Notes: a model not told the origin generated them from the sequence alone. A stretch of DNA of 64,000 nucleotides from Gemmatimonadota bacterium (GCA_014192065.1 BJHH01000006.1:82859-146858); one strand, 5' to 3'. Positions 10,362 to 18,606 are shown, counted from the first letter of the stretch. Translations and numbers: made by a program.

Positions 10362-11275
10362 TCCCGCCCGTGATTCTGCGCGAGGGGCAAACGCTCCACG
10401 GCGGGTCGTTGTGGGTGCGGTACGCCAACTTCGTGCGGCTGCCGCACACGGTGTTCGCTTTGCCATTCGCCCTGGTCGGCGTGGTGCTCGCGTCATACCG
10501 CGCGCCCATGCAGTGGAGCGCCGTCGGTTGGGCTATTGTGGCGTTCACGGCGGCCCGATTCGCCGCGATGGGATTCAACCGGATTGCTGATCGCGCGTAC
10601 GACGCCATGAATCCGCGCACGGCGATGCGCGAGATCCCCGCCGGACTCCTGACCGTGCGTGAGGCGACGATCGCCGTCGTGGTCGCGGCGCTGCTCTTCG
10701 TCGTGGCGGCGTGGCAGATCAACCCGATCTGCCTGATGCTTTCGCCGATCGCGCTGGCGTGGGTGCTTTTTTATAGCCTGACCAAACGATTCACCCGCTG
10801 GTCGCATCTCGTGCTTGGCCTCGGGATGGGCATCGCGCCCGTGGGCGGCTACCTCGCGATGACCGGCGCATGGAGTGCGCCGTGGTGGGTGCTGCCCGTG
10901 CTGGCCGGTGCCGTAATGACTTGGGGCGCTGGCTTCGATCTGCTCTACGCGCTGCAGGACATCGCCTTTGACCGTCAGCACCGGCTCCACTCCATCCCCG
11001 CGTCAATCGGAATCCCCAAAACGATTCGCCTGTCGCGCGCTCTGCATGCGGCGACCGTGGGACTCCTCGCCATCGTCGTCGCCGAAGTGGTCGGGCTCGA
11101 CCGCGCCGCGCTGGGGTCGTGGGTGGGTGTCGCCGCAGTCGCGGGGCTTCTAGTCTACGAACATTCACTGATCTCGCACGACGATCAGTCCCGCCTTGAT
11201 GCGGCGTTTTTCACCATGAACGGCGTGATCAGTATCGTGTTCTTCGCCTGTATTCTCCTCGACCGAATCGTCTGA
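10358..11275 (+). CDS. UbiA-family prenyltransferase (MqnP-like)
   Basis: This integral-membrane enzyme attaches a polyprenyl chain to an aromatic acid. The 305-residue protein has 8-9 hydrophobic segments and both Mg-diphosphate motifs: NRIADRAYDAMNPRTAMREI (NxxxDxxxD) and DLLYALQDIAFD (DxxxD class). The GTG at 10358 overlaps the stop of the UbiD gene; the longer frame upstream is a shadow of that gene. Downstream ubiX overlaps by one base. In the futalosine pathway MqnP prenylates 1,4-dihydroxy-6-naphthoate; by sequence alone a 4-hydroxybenzoate enzyme cannot be excluded, but menG and the absence of ubiquinone genes favour menaquinone. Confidence 0.87.
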   Translation: MIPPVILREGQTLHGGSLWVRYANFVRLPHTVFALPFALVGVVLASYRAPMQWSAVGWAIVAFTAARFAAMGFNRIADRAYDAMNPRTAMREIPAGLLTVREATIAVVVAALLFVVAAWQINPICLMLSPIALAWVLFYSLTKRFTRWSHLVLGLGMGIAPVGGYLAMTGAWSAPWWVLPVLAGAVMTWGAGFDLLYALQDIAFDRQHRLHSIPASIGIPKTIRLSRALHAATVGLLAIVVAEVVGLDRAALGSWVGVAAVAGLLVYEHSLISHDDQSRLDAAFFTMNGVISIVFFACILLDRIV

Positions 11276-11871
11276 TGACCAAACCGGTGGCACTGCCCGT
11301 GGTGTTTGCGCTCACCGGCGCGAGTGGCGCGCCGTATGCGATTCGGCTGTTGCGTGCACTCGTCGATCTCAAGCGCGAAACCTGGCTCGTGGTGTCGGCG
11401 CACGGCTTTCGTCTGCTCAAGACCGAGTCGGATGTGGGCGACCTCGACGAGTTGCGGCTCGCCGTTGGCGCCGCCGGATTCGACGGGTACGTGAAGGTGT
11501 TCGATGACGGCGACCGTGGCGCCGCGCCGGCCAGTGGGTCGGTGCTCACGGCGGGTATGGTGATCTGCCCCTGTTCGATGGGAACGATCGCCTCGATCGC
11601 TGCAGGGACATCGCGCTCGCTCGTCGAGCGCGCGGCCGACGTCACGCTCAAGGAACGGCGCAAGCTCGTCGTCGTGCCGCGCGAGTCACCGCTCTCGGCG
11701 ATCCACCTCGAGAACATGTTGCGTCTCACGCGAGCGGGCGGTGTCGTGCTCCCCGCCTCGCCGGGCTTCTACAACAAGCCACAGGGCGCCGACGAACTCG
11801 TGGACTTTATTGCCGCGCGGGTGCTCGACCAGCTGGGCGTCACCCACGAACTCGGAAAACGTTGGGCCTGA
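11275..11871 (+). CDS. ubiX: Flavin prenyltransferase UbiX (prFMN synthase)
   Basis: UbiX makes prenylated FMN, the cofactor of UbiD decarboxylases. The 198-residue protein shows the flavoprotein motif FALTGASGAPYAIRLLRAL, the CPCSMGTIASIAAGTSRSLV segment, and ERRKLVVVPRESPLSAIHLE with MLRLTRAGGVVLPASPGFYN, all standard for the family. The ATG at 11275 overlaps the stop of the UbiA gene by one base. Its place in the same operon as a UbiD-family enzyme explains its job directly. In the futalosine nomenclature it corresponds to MqnM. Confidence 0.93.
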   Translation: MTKPVALPVVFALTGASGAPYAIRLLRALVDLKRETWLVVSAHGFRLLKTESDVGDLDELRLAVGAAGFDGYVKVFDDGDRGAAPASGSVLTAGMVICPCSMGTIASIAAGTSRSLVERAADVTLKERRKLVVVPRESPLSAIHLENMLRLTRAGGVVLPASPGFYNKPQGADELVDFIAARVLDQLGVTHELGKRWA

Positions 11872-11887
11872 CACGGCGACCAGGCAA

Positions 11888-12367
11888 ATGACACGCGACA
11901 TCGGTCTCATCTCGGACACGCACGGCCTCGTCCGCGCCGACGTGCACCGCGCCCTCGCCGGCGTCGAGATCATCCTCCATGCCGGCGACGTCGGTGGCGA
12001 GGAGATCCTCGCCGAACTCGAGCTCATCGCGCCAGTGCGTGCCGTGTTCGGAAATACCGACCCACGCGATCACGCCGGTCTGGTTGACGCCCTCGACGTC
12101 GTGTTCGACGGAATACGCGTGCACGTGAGCCACGGACACGAGATGGGCCGTGCGGGTTCACCAGAGGCCCGTGCGGCCGCGTACGACGCAGACGTGGTCG
12201 TGTACGGCCACACGCACAAGCAGCGCGTGGACTGGGTGGGAAAGCAGCTGGTGGTGAATCCGGGCGCGGCCGGCGCGCGCCGGTTCGACCTCGAGCCTTC
12301 GGTTGCTTGGCTGCGCATCACGGATGGACGCGCCGAGGTCACCCTGATCGCGCTCGCCGGCGACTGA
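11888..12367 (+). CDS. YfcE/MJ0936-type metallophosphoesterase
   Basis: The 159-residue protein is a small calcineurin-like phosphoesterase. All metal motifs are visible: ISDTHG (first Asp and His), HAGDVGG, FGNTDPRD, the second His in VSHGHE, and VVYGHTHKQRVDW. The ATG at 11888 was chosen over the longer frame, which overlaps ubiX. Members hydrolyse phosphodiesters in vitro, but the natural substrate is usually unknown. It is 16 bases behind ubiX and may be the last gene of that transcript. Its 3' end overlaps the convergent UvrC-like gene by 29 bases. Confidence 0.88.
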   Translation: MTRDIGLISDTHGLVRADVHRALAGVEIILHAGDVGGEEILAELELIAPVRAVFGNTDPRDHAGLVDALDVVFDGIRVHVSHGHEMGRAGSPEARAAAYDADVVVYGHTHKQRVDWVGKQLVVNPGAAGARRFDLEPSVAWLRITDGRAEVTLIALAGD

Positions 12368-13508
12368 GGGACTCAGCGCGCTGCGCCAGCGTCGCTACGC
12401 CCGGCCCGGTGGTGCGTTCGAGTTCCTTGGGATGCGCGCGGAACCAGCTAGCCAGCAATAAGAGCTCGTCGACCTCGTGCGATGGTACAGCACCGCTGTC
12501 GCGTGTCACCGAGCCGAATACGTTGGCGACACTGGCGTCTAGGAGCGCTCGCTCGCGCGCGTTGCGCGGCGCGGGACTCTCATGCCGCACGCGGCCGCGC
12601 CTGATGACATAGACGCGATCGTCACCATCCTGCCCAGCCACCTGATAGGTGAACGTTAGGGACTCGACCGCAACCCGGAGCCGCACGAACTGATTCTGGA
12701 GCGACTCCAGCCGTACGACCTTGTCGCGCAGCGACGCCGCCCGTTCGAATTCCAGCCGTTCGCTCGAGGCTTCCATCGCCTCACGCAGCACGGAGATCGG
12801 GGCATCGTGGCGGCCGGCAAGAAACTCGCGTGCCAGCCGCACCCGCTCGTCGTAGTCCGACCTGGTGGTCGCCGCCACACAGGGGCCAAGACAACGGCCA
12901 ATTTCGTAGCGAATGCAGCCAGGCGTCCGTGGCACGGCGGCGGACGGTACTTCCTGGTCGGCGAAATGCATTGGCGTGTCGAGCGAGCAGTCGCGGAGGC
13001 CGAGGGCGTCGTTGAGCTCGCGCAGCGCGGCGGCTAGCTGAACCGCCCCGTGAAACGGACCGAAATAGGTCGCCGCGTCGTCGCCTTGGGCGCCGCGCAC
13101 AACGTGAAGCTTTGGGGCAGGTGCCGCGGTCAGTTGGATGAAGGCGTAGTGCCGAGCGTCGCGCTTCATCGCCACGTTGTACCGCGGCCGCCATCGCTTG
13201 ATCAGCCGCAGCTCCGTAAGACAGGCCGCGAACTCGCTCGGCTCGTAGTCCCACACGACGCTGCCAGCCTCCGCGATCATACGCGCGCTCTTGTCGCGCG
13301 GATACTCGGCGCGAAAGTGTGTGAGCAGGCGCGTGCGCACGCCCTTCGTCTTGCCGACGTAGAGCACCTCGCCATCCGGCGCCAGCAGCCGGTACGTGCC
13401 GGGCTGGTTGCGCGCATCGCGCTTGACCACAGCGAGCATCGCATGACGTCGCTCGTGGACCAGCGGCGGCAGTTCCTTGCGGCGACGTCGGCGCCTAGCC
13501 ATCAGCAT
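12339..13508 (-). CDS. GIY-YIG nuclease with UVR domain, UvrC N-terminal-half-like
   Basis: The 389-residue protein resembles the front half of UvrC, which makes the 3' incision in nucleotide excision repair. It has a GIY-YIG domain (GTYRLLAPDGEVLYVGKTKG, then TRLLTHF, ELRLIKRWRPRYNV), a cysteine cluster as in UvrC (RDCSLD and GCIRYEIGRCLGPC), and a UVR motif (ERLEFERAASLRDKV). The C-terminal RNase H-like endonuclease and HhH domains of UvrC are absent, so only one cut is expected, as in Cho-type proteins. ATG at 13508 (or 13502) was taken as the start since upstream sequence belongs to mutM. It lies 19 bases after mutM, so the two repair genes are likely co-transcribed. Confidence 0.78.
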   Translation of the reverse strand: MLMARRRRRRKELPPLVHERRHAMLAVVKRDARNQPGTYRLLAPDGEVLYVGKTKGVRTRLLTHFRAEYPRDKSARMIAEAGSVVWDYEPSEFAACLTELRLIKRWRPRYNVAMKRDARHYAFIQLTAAPAPKLHVVRGAQGDDAATYFGPFHGAVQLAAALRELNDALGLRDCSLDTPMHFADQEVPSAAVPRTPGCIRYEIGRCLGPCVAATTRSDYDERVRLAREFLAGRHDAPISVLREAMEASSERLEFERAASLRDKVVRLESLQNQFVRLRVAVESLTFTYQVAGQDGDDRVYVIRRGRVRHESPAPRNARERALLDASVANVFGSVTRDSGAVPSHEVDELLLLASWFRAHPKELERTTGPGVATLAQRAESLSRRRARSG

Positions 13509-13527
13509 CGGCTCGGAGCGGCCGCCG

Positions 13528-14358
13528 TCATTTCTGGCATTTCGTGCACCAGACGGTGATCCGGTTCTCGATGGCGTGCGTCGAGCGGAGCATCGTGCCA
13601 CACCGAACGCAGGGCTCGCCTTGCCGGCTGTAGACCTTGGCGAGTTCGAGGAAGCCGCCTCGCTGGCCGTTGGGGTCGCGGTAGTCGCGGAAGCTCGTCC
13701 CGCCCTGCGCCACGGCAGCCGAGAGTATGGCACGCGCCTCGGCGAATAGCCGCGCCGATTCGGCGAGCGTCAGTGTCGATGCGCGGCGTGACGGGCGGAT
13801 CTTGGCGAGCCAGAGCGCTTCGTTCGCGTAGATGTTGCCGATGCCGGCCACGCGGCGTTGGTCCATCAGCACCGTCTTGATCGCGCGTCGGGAGCTTCGA
13901 ACGTTGGCGGCGAAGATGGCGTCGGTGAACGCTGGATCAAGCGGCTCAGGCCCCAGCCCGGCTTCCCAGTCGACGAATCGCGCGGGCGTCATGAGTGCCA
14001 CGGTGCCGAGTCGTCGCACGTCACGGTAGCGCAACGCAGTGCCGTCGGTGAAGGCGAAGACGATCGCGGTGTAATCGTCCGCGCCCCTGGCCCAGCCTGC
14101 GCGTTCGATGTCCAGCGACCCGGTGAACCGGGGGGAGACAACCAGCCGATCGCCGGTCGATAGGTCGGCGATGACGTATTTCGCCCGCCGCCAAAAATTC
14201 TCGAGCGTGGCGCCGCGCGCGCGTGTGGCCAGGGCGTGCGGCGTACAGTCGCGTAGCACGTTGGGGCGGTGAACCTTGACCGAGTCGATGGTGGCATGGC
14301 GCACCGCCGAGCGGTGCAGGACGCGTGCCATCGTTTCGACTTCCGGCAGCTCAGGCAC
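13528..14358 (-). CDS. mutM: Formamidopyrimidine-DNA glycosylase
   Basis: MutM/Fpg removes oxidised purines such as 8-oxoguanine and nicks the abasic site. The start is fixed by chemistry: the catalytic Pro must follow the initiator, and GTG at 14358 is followed by PELPEVETMARVL. The 276-residue protein has the conserved Lys in the SPRFTGSL region, the H2TH segment DQRRVAGIGNIYANEALW, and the C-terminal zinc finger CVRCGTMLR...TVWCTKCQ. The GTG lies within the last codons of purD (8-base overlap), and the UvrC-like nuclease follows. Confidence 0.94.
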   Translation of the reverse strand: MPELPEVETMARVLHRSAVRHATIDSVKVHRPNVLRDCTPHALATRARGATLENFWRRAKYVIADLSTGDRLVVSPRFTGSLDIERAGWARGADDYTAIVFAFTDGTALRYRDVRRLGTVALMTPARFVDWEAGLGPEPLDPAFTDAIFAANVRSSRRAIKTVLMDQRRVAGIGNIYANEALWLAKIRPSRRASTLTLAESARLFAEARAILSAAVAQGGTSFRDYRDPNGQRGGFLELAKVYSRQGEPCVRCGTMLRSTHAIENRITVWCTKCQK

Positions 14359-15643
14359 GCGAGGCCGACGATGCCCGTTGCAGGTCGCGCCAGCCGATGT
14401 CGCGCCGAAACTGGCGTCCAGCGAACTGCACATCGGCGGCATAGCCCGCACTGGCGCGCTGCGCATCCGCGAGCGTCTCTGCCACGGCCGTGACGGCCAG
14501 CACGCGGCCGCCCAAGGTGACCAGCGCGCCCGACGCATCGCGCGTGGTGCCGGCGTGGAACACGGTCACCCCGTCGCGAGGGGCCGGGAGCGTGATGGCA
14601 TCTCCACTCTTCACAGTGCCCGGGTAGCCGCCTGCGGCGACGACGGTCGTCACGGCAGCGGCGTTCTTCCAGGCCAGCGCGGGTGCCCCAGCCAGCGAGT
14701 CCCCGGCGGCTATGGCCCGCATTGGCTCGAGCAGCGACGAGTCGAGTAGTGGCAGAATCGCCTCCGTTTCCGGGTCGCCGAACCGACAGTTGAACTCCAC
14801 GACTTTCGGGCCGGTCGGCGTCATCATCAGGCCGGCGTAAAGGAGTCCGGTGAATGGGCACCCGTCAGCCCGCATGGCGGCCAGCGTCGGCAGGAACACG
14901 CGATCCAACGCGAGATCAGCCGTCGCTTGTGTCGCAACGGACACCGGCGCGTACGCGCCCATTCCGCCCGTGTTTGGCCCGGTCTCGCCCTCGCCGACCC
15001 GCTTATGGTCCTGTGCGGCAATCATGGGGACTACGTGCGTCCCGTCGGTGAGTGCGAAGATCGAGAGCTCCTCGCCCGTCATGAACTCCTCCACCAACAG
15101 TTCGGCGCCGGCGTCGCCGAATGCGCGGCGGTCGAGCATCATCTCGATGGCATCGTCGGCTTCGGCGAGTGTGAGCGCGACCACCACGCCTTTGCCTGCC
15201 GCGAGTCCGGTGGCCTTGATCACGACGGGTGCGCCGAGCTGCCGAGCGGCGGCCTTGGCGGCAGCGGTGTCGCTGAAGAATCGCGCGGTGGCCGTTGGCA
15301 CACCGGCGCGCGCCATCAGCGACTTGGCCCACGATTTCGACGTTTCGATGCGCGCGGCGGAGCGCGTCGGGCCGAAGACGGGCAGTGCCTGCGCGCGGAA
15401 ATGGTCCACGAGCCCTGCGTCGAGCGGCCCTTCCGGACCGACGACCGTCACATCCACCCGCTCCTGGTGCGCGAGCCGTGCCAGCGCGGCGATATCGGTT
15501 GCCGCAATCGGTTCGCAGCGCGCGAGCTCCGCGATCCCCGGATTCCCCGGGGCGGCGATCAGTTCCAGCGAGGGATCGTCGCGGCGGAGTTTCCATGCGA
15601 GCGCATGTTCGCGCGCCCCTCCGCCCACGATGAGGACTTTCAC
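14351..15643 (-). CDS. purD: Phosphoribosylamine-glycine ligase
   Basis: PurD joins glycine to phosphoribosylamine with ATP in step two of purine synthesis. The 430-residue protein begins KVLIVGGGAREHALAWKL, has the ATP-grasp elements VVIKATGLAAGKGVVVAL and EELSIFALTDG, and the signature KVVEFNCRFGDPETEAILPL. GTG at 15643 fits the family start; the longer frame upstream adds an Arg-rich stretch. GTG overlaps the stop of a 50-residue ORF (GTGA), and the gene's end overlaps mutM by 8 bases. No other pur gene lies nearby. Confidence 0.94.
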   Translation of the reverse strand: MKVLIVGGGAREHALAWKLRRDDPSLELIAAPGNPGIAELARCEPIAATDIAALARLAHQERVDVTVVGPEGPLDAGLVDHFRAQALPVFGPTRSAARIETSKSWAKSLMARAGVPTATARFFSDTAAAKAAARQLGAPVVIKATGLAAGKGVVVALTLAEADDAIEMMLDRRAFGDAGAELLVEEFMTGEELSIFALTDGTHVVPMIAAQDHKRVGEGETGPNTGGMGAYAPVSVATQATADLALDRVFLPTLAAMRADGCPFTGLLYAGLMMTPTGPKVVEFNCRFGDPETEAILPLLDSSLLEPMRAIAAGDSLAGAPALAWKNAAAVTTVVAAGGYPGTVKSGDAITLPAPRDGVTVFHAGTTRDASGALVTLGGRVLAVTAVAETLADAQRASAGYAADVQFAGRQFRRDIGWRDLQRASSASRA

Positions 15644-15792
15644 CGTGCGGCGCCGCGGAACGCGTCGTCGCACGCGCCCTTCGCGCGCCCTACCACATCG
15701 GTCAGCTTCGCGAGCGCGGCCTTCGCCGCGGCGCGGTCGGCGGGGTGTTCCCAGGCGGTGGACGAAATATCAGTCAGGACGATGCAGGTCAT
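15640..15792 (-). CDS. 50-residue ORF resembling the N-terminus of an M48-type protease
   Basis: ATG at 15792 has GGAG about 10 bases upstream and the ORF reads MTCIVLTDISSTAWEHPADR, then AAAKAALAKLTDVVGRAKGA, CDDAFRGAAR. The stop overlaps the purD start by 4 bases, so it could couple translation. SSTAWEHPADRAA resembles, from memory, the first residues of one branch of M48 metalloproteases, but no HExxH domain follows. It may be a truncated leftover kept as a leader for purD, or a real small protein. The SD and junction support expression; the family link is tentative. Confidence 0.45.
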   Translation of the reverse strand: MTCIVLTDISSTAWEHPADRAAAKAALAKLTDVVGRAKGACDDAFRGAAR

Positions 15793-15874
15793 CGTGGTCT
15801 CCAGGTAGTCGTGCTCCAGCCTATACGGGACGAGCCCAGCACAAGTGACGCTGAACCCCCTGCTGATTGGCTCC

Positions 15875-17044
15875 CTAGAATCCCTTGAACGCCTGCTCGA
15901 GGTCGGCCAGTAAGTCCTCGACATCCTCAACGCCAACAGAGAGCCGGATCAGCCCCTCGGTCACTCCAAGCGCGGCCCGACGGTCTACTTCGACCGATGC
16001 GTGCGTCATCGACGCCGGGTGGCTGATGAGCGACTCGACGCCGCCCAGCGACTCAGCGAGCGCGAAGACCCGCACGCGCTGGAGTACCGTGTTCGCGTCT
16101 TCCTTGGAGAGCATCTCGACCGAGATCATCCCGCCAAACCCGCTCATCTGGCGCGCGGCGAGCGCGTGCTGGGGATGCGACGCGAGGCCGGCGTAGAACA
16201 CCCGTTCCGCACCCAGTCGCTGCTCGAGCCACGCCGCGATGATACGCCCGTTGGCGTCGTGCTGCCGCATGCGGAGCGCGAGCGTCTTCGTGCCGCGCAT
16301 CGCGAGCCACGAGTCAAACGGCCCCGGAATCGCGCCAGCGGCGTTCACGAGGAATTGCACCCGCGCCGCGAGGTCGTCGTCGTTGAGCACCGCGATCCCG
16401 CCGATCATGTCGCTGTGGCCGTTCAGGTACTTGGTGGTCGAGTGATAGACCACGTCGGCGCCCGATTCGAGGGGGCGCTGCAGGACCGGCGACGCAAAGG
16501 TATTGTCCACGATCAACATCGCCTGCTTCCGCTTGGCAATCGCCGCCGCGGCCGCGATGTCGGTGATGCGCATCAGCGGATTCGTCGGCGTCTCCACGAG
16601 GATCGCCACCGTCTTTGCCGTGCACGCATCCTCGATCCGTTGCGGGTCGCGCGTGTCCACGAAACTGAACGTCAACCCGAACTTCTTGAGCACTTTGTCG
16701 AACAGGCGGTACGTGCCGCCGTACACGTTCTCGCCGCAGACGATGTGATCGCCGGACTTGAATAGCAGCATGAGCGAGGTGAGACAGCCCATGCCGCTCG
16801 AGAACGCGAATCCATGTCTCGCGCCTTCAAGCGAGGCGACATTGCGCTCAAAGGCTTCGCGGGTGGGGTTCTTGCCGCGGGCGTATTCGTAGCCTGTGTT
16901 CACACCGAGGGCTTGCTGCACGAAGGTGCTGGTCTGCACGATCGGCGGCATAATCGCGCCGGTGGTCGGGTCGGGGCGTTGTCCTGCATGGATGCCGCGG
17001 GTCGAAAACCCGTACGTGGCGTCGTCGTCGAAGGCTCGGGTCAT
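15875..17044 (-). CDS. metB: PLP-dependent Cys/Met metabolism enzyme (cystathionine gamma-synthase/lyase type)
   Basis: The 389-residue protein belongs to the Cys/Met-metabolism PLP family, which makes or cleaves cystathionine or sulfhydrylates homoserine esters. Seen are STRGIHAGQRPDPTTGAIMP, YARGKNPTREAFERNVASLE, the GMGCLTSLMLLFKSGDHIV loop, VETPTNPLMRITDI, and the PLP lysine in HSTTKYLNGHSD. The C-terminus has the usual LIRLSVGVEDVEDL. Synthase, gamma-lyase and beta-lyase are hard to tell apart, so metB is a working name. A -10-like TATCTT lies 8 bases before the ATG with no SD, and the divergent glmM starts only 48 bases away. Confidence 0.85.
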   Translation of the reverse strand: MTRAFDDDATYGFSTRGIHAGQRPDPTTGAIMPPIVQTSTFVQQALGVNTGYEYARGKNPTREAFERNVASLEGARHGFAFSSGMGCLTSLMLLFKSGDHIVCGENVYGGTYRLFDKVLKKFGLTFSFVDTRDPQRIEDACTAKTVAILVETPTNPLMRITDIAAAAAIAKRKQAMLIVDNTFASPVLQRPLESGADVVYHSTTKYLNGHSDMIGGIAVLNDDDLAARVQFLVNAAGAIPGPFDSWLAMRGTKTLALRMRQHDANGRIIAAWLEQRLGAERVFYAGLASHPQHALAARQMSGFGGMISVEMLSKEDANTVLQRVRVFALAESLGGVESLISHPASMTHASVEVDRRAALGVTEGLIRLSVGVEDVEDLLADLEQAFKGF

Positions 17045-17052
17045 AGGGCTGA

Positions 17053-17081
17053 AAGATAGCCGCGCGACGGGCGCGTGTCTT
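17053..17081 (-). promoter_or_regulatory. Putative promoter of metB-like gene
   Basis: Read leftward: AAGACA (17081-17076), a 17-base spacer, TATCTT (17058-17053), then 8 bases to the ATG. The -35 matches TTGACA at 4 of 6 and the -10 is TATAAT-like. There is no room for a normal leader. Confidence 0.4.
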
Positions 17082-17086
17082 AGCTT
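17081..17086 (+). promoter_or_regulatory. Putative -10 of glmM
   Basis: TAGCTT lies 6 bases before the glmM ATG. No convincing -35 is seen. With the opposite promoter it fills a 48-base divergent gap, which points to leaderless starts. Confidence 0.3.
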
Positions 17087-17092
17087 TCCCAG

Positions 17093-18475
17093 ATGCCTGA
17101 TCCACGCTTGATGATTTCAGTGTCCGGCATCCGGGGACGGGTGGGTTTCGGGCTCGATCCGTCGGTCGTTGCCAGCTACGCGGCCGCGTTCGGTGCGTGG
17201 GCGCGTCGCAATGCCTCGGCCCAAGGCACGGCTCGCACCGTCGTGCTCGGACGCGACAGTCGTGTGACGGGTCCGCTCTTTCACGGGGTCGCGCGCGCCG
17301 CGCTCGAGTCCGTCGGGGTGGATGTCATCGACATCGGGCTGACCACGACGCCCACGCTGCAAATGGCGGTCGAGCATCACCAAGCGGCCGGCGGCCTCTG
17401 CATTACGGCCAGCCACAATCCCATCGAGTGGAACGCACTCAAGTTCATCGGGCCCGACGGACTCTTTCTGAGCGCGCAGGCCGGCGCCGATATGCGGGCG
17501 CTGCTGGAGCAGGGGATCCCGTACGCGACGTACGACGCGCTCGGCTCCACGTCGGACGACACCGGCGCGATTGCACGCCATCTCGCCGCCGTACTCGCGA
17601 TTCCCTTCATCGATGCCAAGGCGATTCGCGCTCGGAAGTTCCGCGTAGCGTACGATGCGTGCGCTGGCGCTGGCGGGGCGATCATCCCCGCGCTCCTCGA
17701 ACAGCTGGGCTGTGAAGTCCACGCAATCAACACCGAGCCCACCGGACGATTCCCGCGGCCGCCCGAGCCGATCCCCGAAAATCTCGGCGACCTCGAGCGG
17801 CTCGTGAAGGAGTCCGGTGCGGTCATCGGGTTTGCGACCGACCCGGACGTCGATCGTCTCGCGCTCGTCTCGGACGATGGCAGGGCCATCGGTGAGGACT
17901 ACACCCTCGCCTTCGCCTGCCGTGTCGTGTTGCGACACCGGAAGGGACCGGTGGTGGCGAATCTCTCGACCAGCCAGGTCGTCGACGATGCTGTTCGCGA
18001 CGGCGGCCAGCGCCTGATCCACGCCCCGGTTGGTGAGGTCAACGTGGCGCTGCGGATGCGCGCGGAGCGCGCAGTCGTCGGTGGCGAGGGCAACGGTGGC
18101 GTGATTCTTCCCGAGCTTCACCTCGGTCGCGACGCGCCGCTCGCCGTGGCACTGACCTTGCAACTGATGACCAACGACCCACGCCCGATTTCGGCGATGG
18201 TCAAGGCGTCGCCGCGCTATGTGATTATCAAGGATAAGCTGGACCGCGGCACCGGGACGATGGATGGTGCCTACGCGGCGTTGCGCGCGGCATTTCCGGA
18301 CGCCACCGCCAACACTGACGACGGCCTGCGGCTCACTCGGAACGACCGCTGGATTCACCTGCGCCCGTCGGGAACGGAGCCGATCATCCGGGTGATCGCT
18401 GAGGCGCCAACGCATTCCGCGGCGGCGGAGTTGGTAGCGCGGGGCAGGGCGAGCCTGGCCGCAGGAACGAAGTAG
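17093..18475 (+). CDS. glmM: Phosphoglucosamine mutase / phosphomannomutase family
   Basis: Alpha-D-phosphohexomutases interconvert sugar 6- and 1-phosphates through a phosphoserine. The 460-residue protein starts MISVSGIRGRVGFGL, has the catalytic serine loop CITASHNPIEWNALKF, the metal motif ATDPDVDRLALVSDDG, the sugar-binding GGEGNGGVILPELHLGRDAP, and the phosphate site RPSGTEPIIRVIAEA. The next gene is glmS, so conversion of glucosamine-6-P to glucosamine-1-P for UDP-GlcNAc is the likely role; phosphomannomutase activity cannot be excluded. No SD is seen. An eight-copy tandem repeat separates it from glmS. Confidence 0.82.
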   Translation: MPDPRLMISVSGIRGRVGFGLDPSVVASYAAAFGAWARRNASAQGTARTVVLGRDSRVTGPLFHGVARAALESVGVDVIDIGLTTTPTLQMAVEHHQAAGGLCITASHNPIEWNALKFIGPDGLFLSAQAGADMRALLEQGIPYATYDALGSTSDDTGAIARHLAAVLAIPFIDAKAIRARKFRVAYDACAGAGGAIIPALLEQLGCEVHAINTEPTGRFPRPPEPIPENLGDLERLVKESGAVIGFATDPDVDRLALVSDDGRAIGEDYTLAFACRVVLRHRKGPVVANLSTSQVVDDAVRDGGQRLIHAPVGEVNVALRMRAERAVVGGEGNGGVILPELHLGRDAPLAVALTLQLMTNDPRPISAMVKASPRYVIIKDKLDRGTGTMDGAYAALRAAFPDATANTDDGLRLTRNDRWIHLRPSGTEPIIRVIAEAPTHSAAAELVARGRASLAAGTK

Positions 18476-18489
18476 TGCGCCGTACGCAT

Positions 18490-18606
18490 CACCTGACACG
18501 CAACACCTGACACGCAACACCTGACACGCAACACCTGACACGCAACACCTGACACGCAACACCTGACACGCAACACCTGACACGCAACACCTGACACGCA
18601 ACACCT
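18490..18606 (+). repeat. 14-bp tandem repeat between glmM and glmS, eight copies
   Basis: CACCTGACACGCAA is repeated eight times without error from 18490 to 18601, then a partial copy CACCT ends at 18606. It starts 14 bases after the glmM stop and ends 24 bases before glmS. No inverted symmetry is seen within the unit. Perfect copies suggest recent slippage, so copy number probably varies between strains. Confidence 0.97.

Noticed and set aside
18490..18606. CRISPR-like array
   Set aside because: The 14-bp units are head to tail with no spacers and no cas genes nearby.
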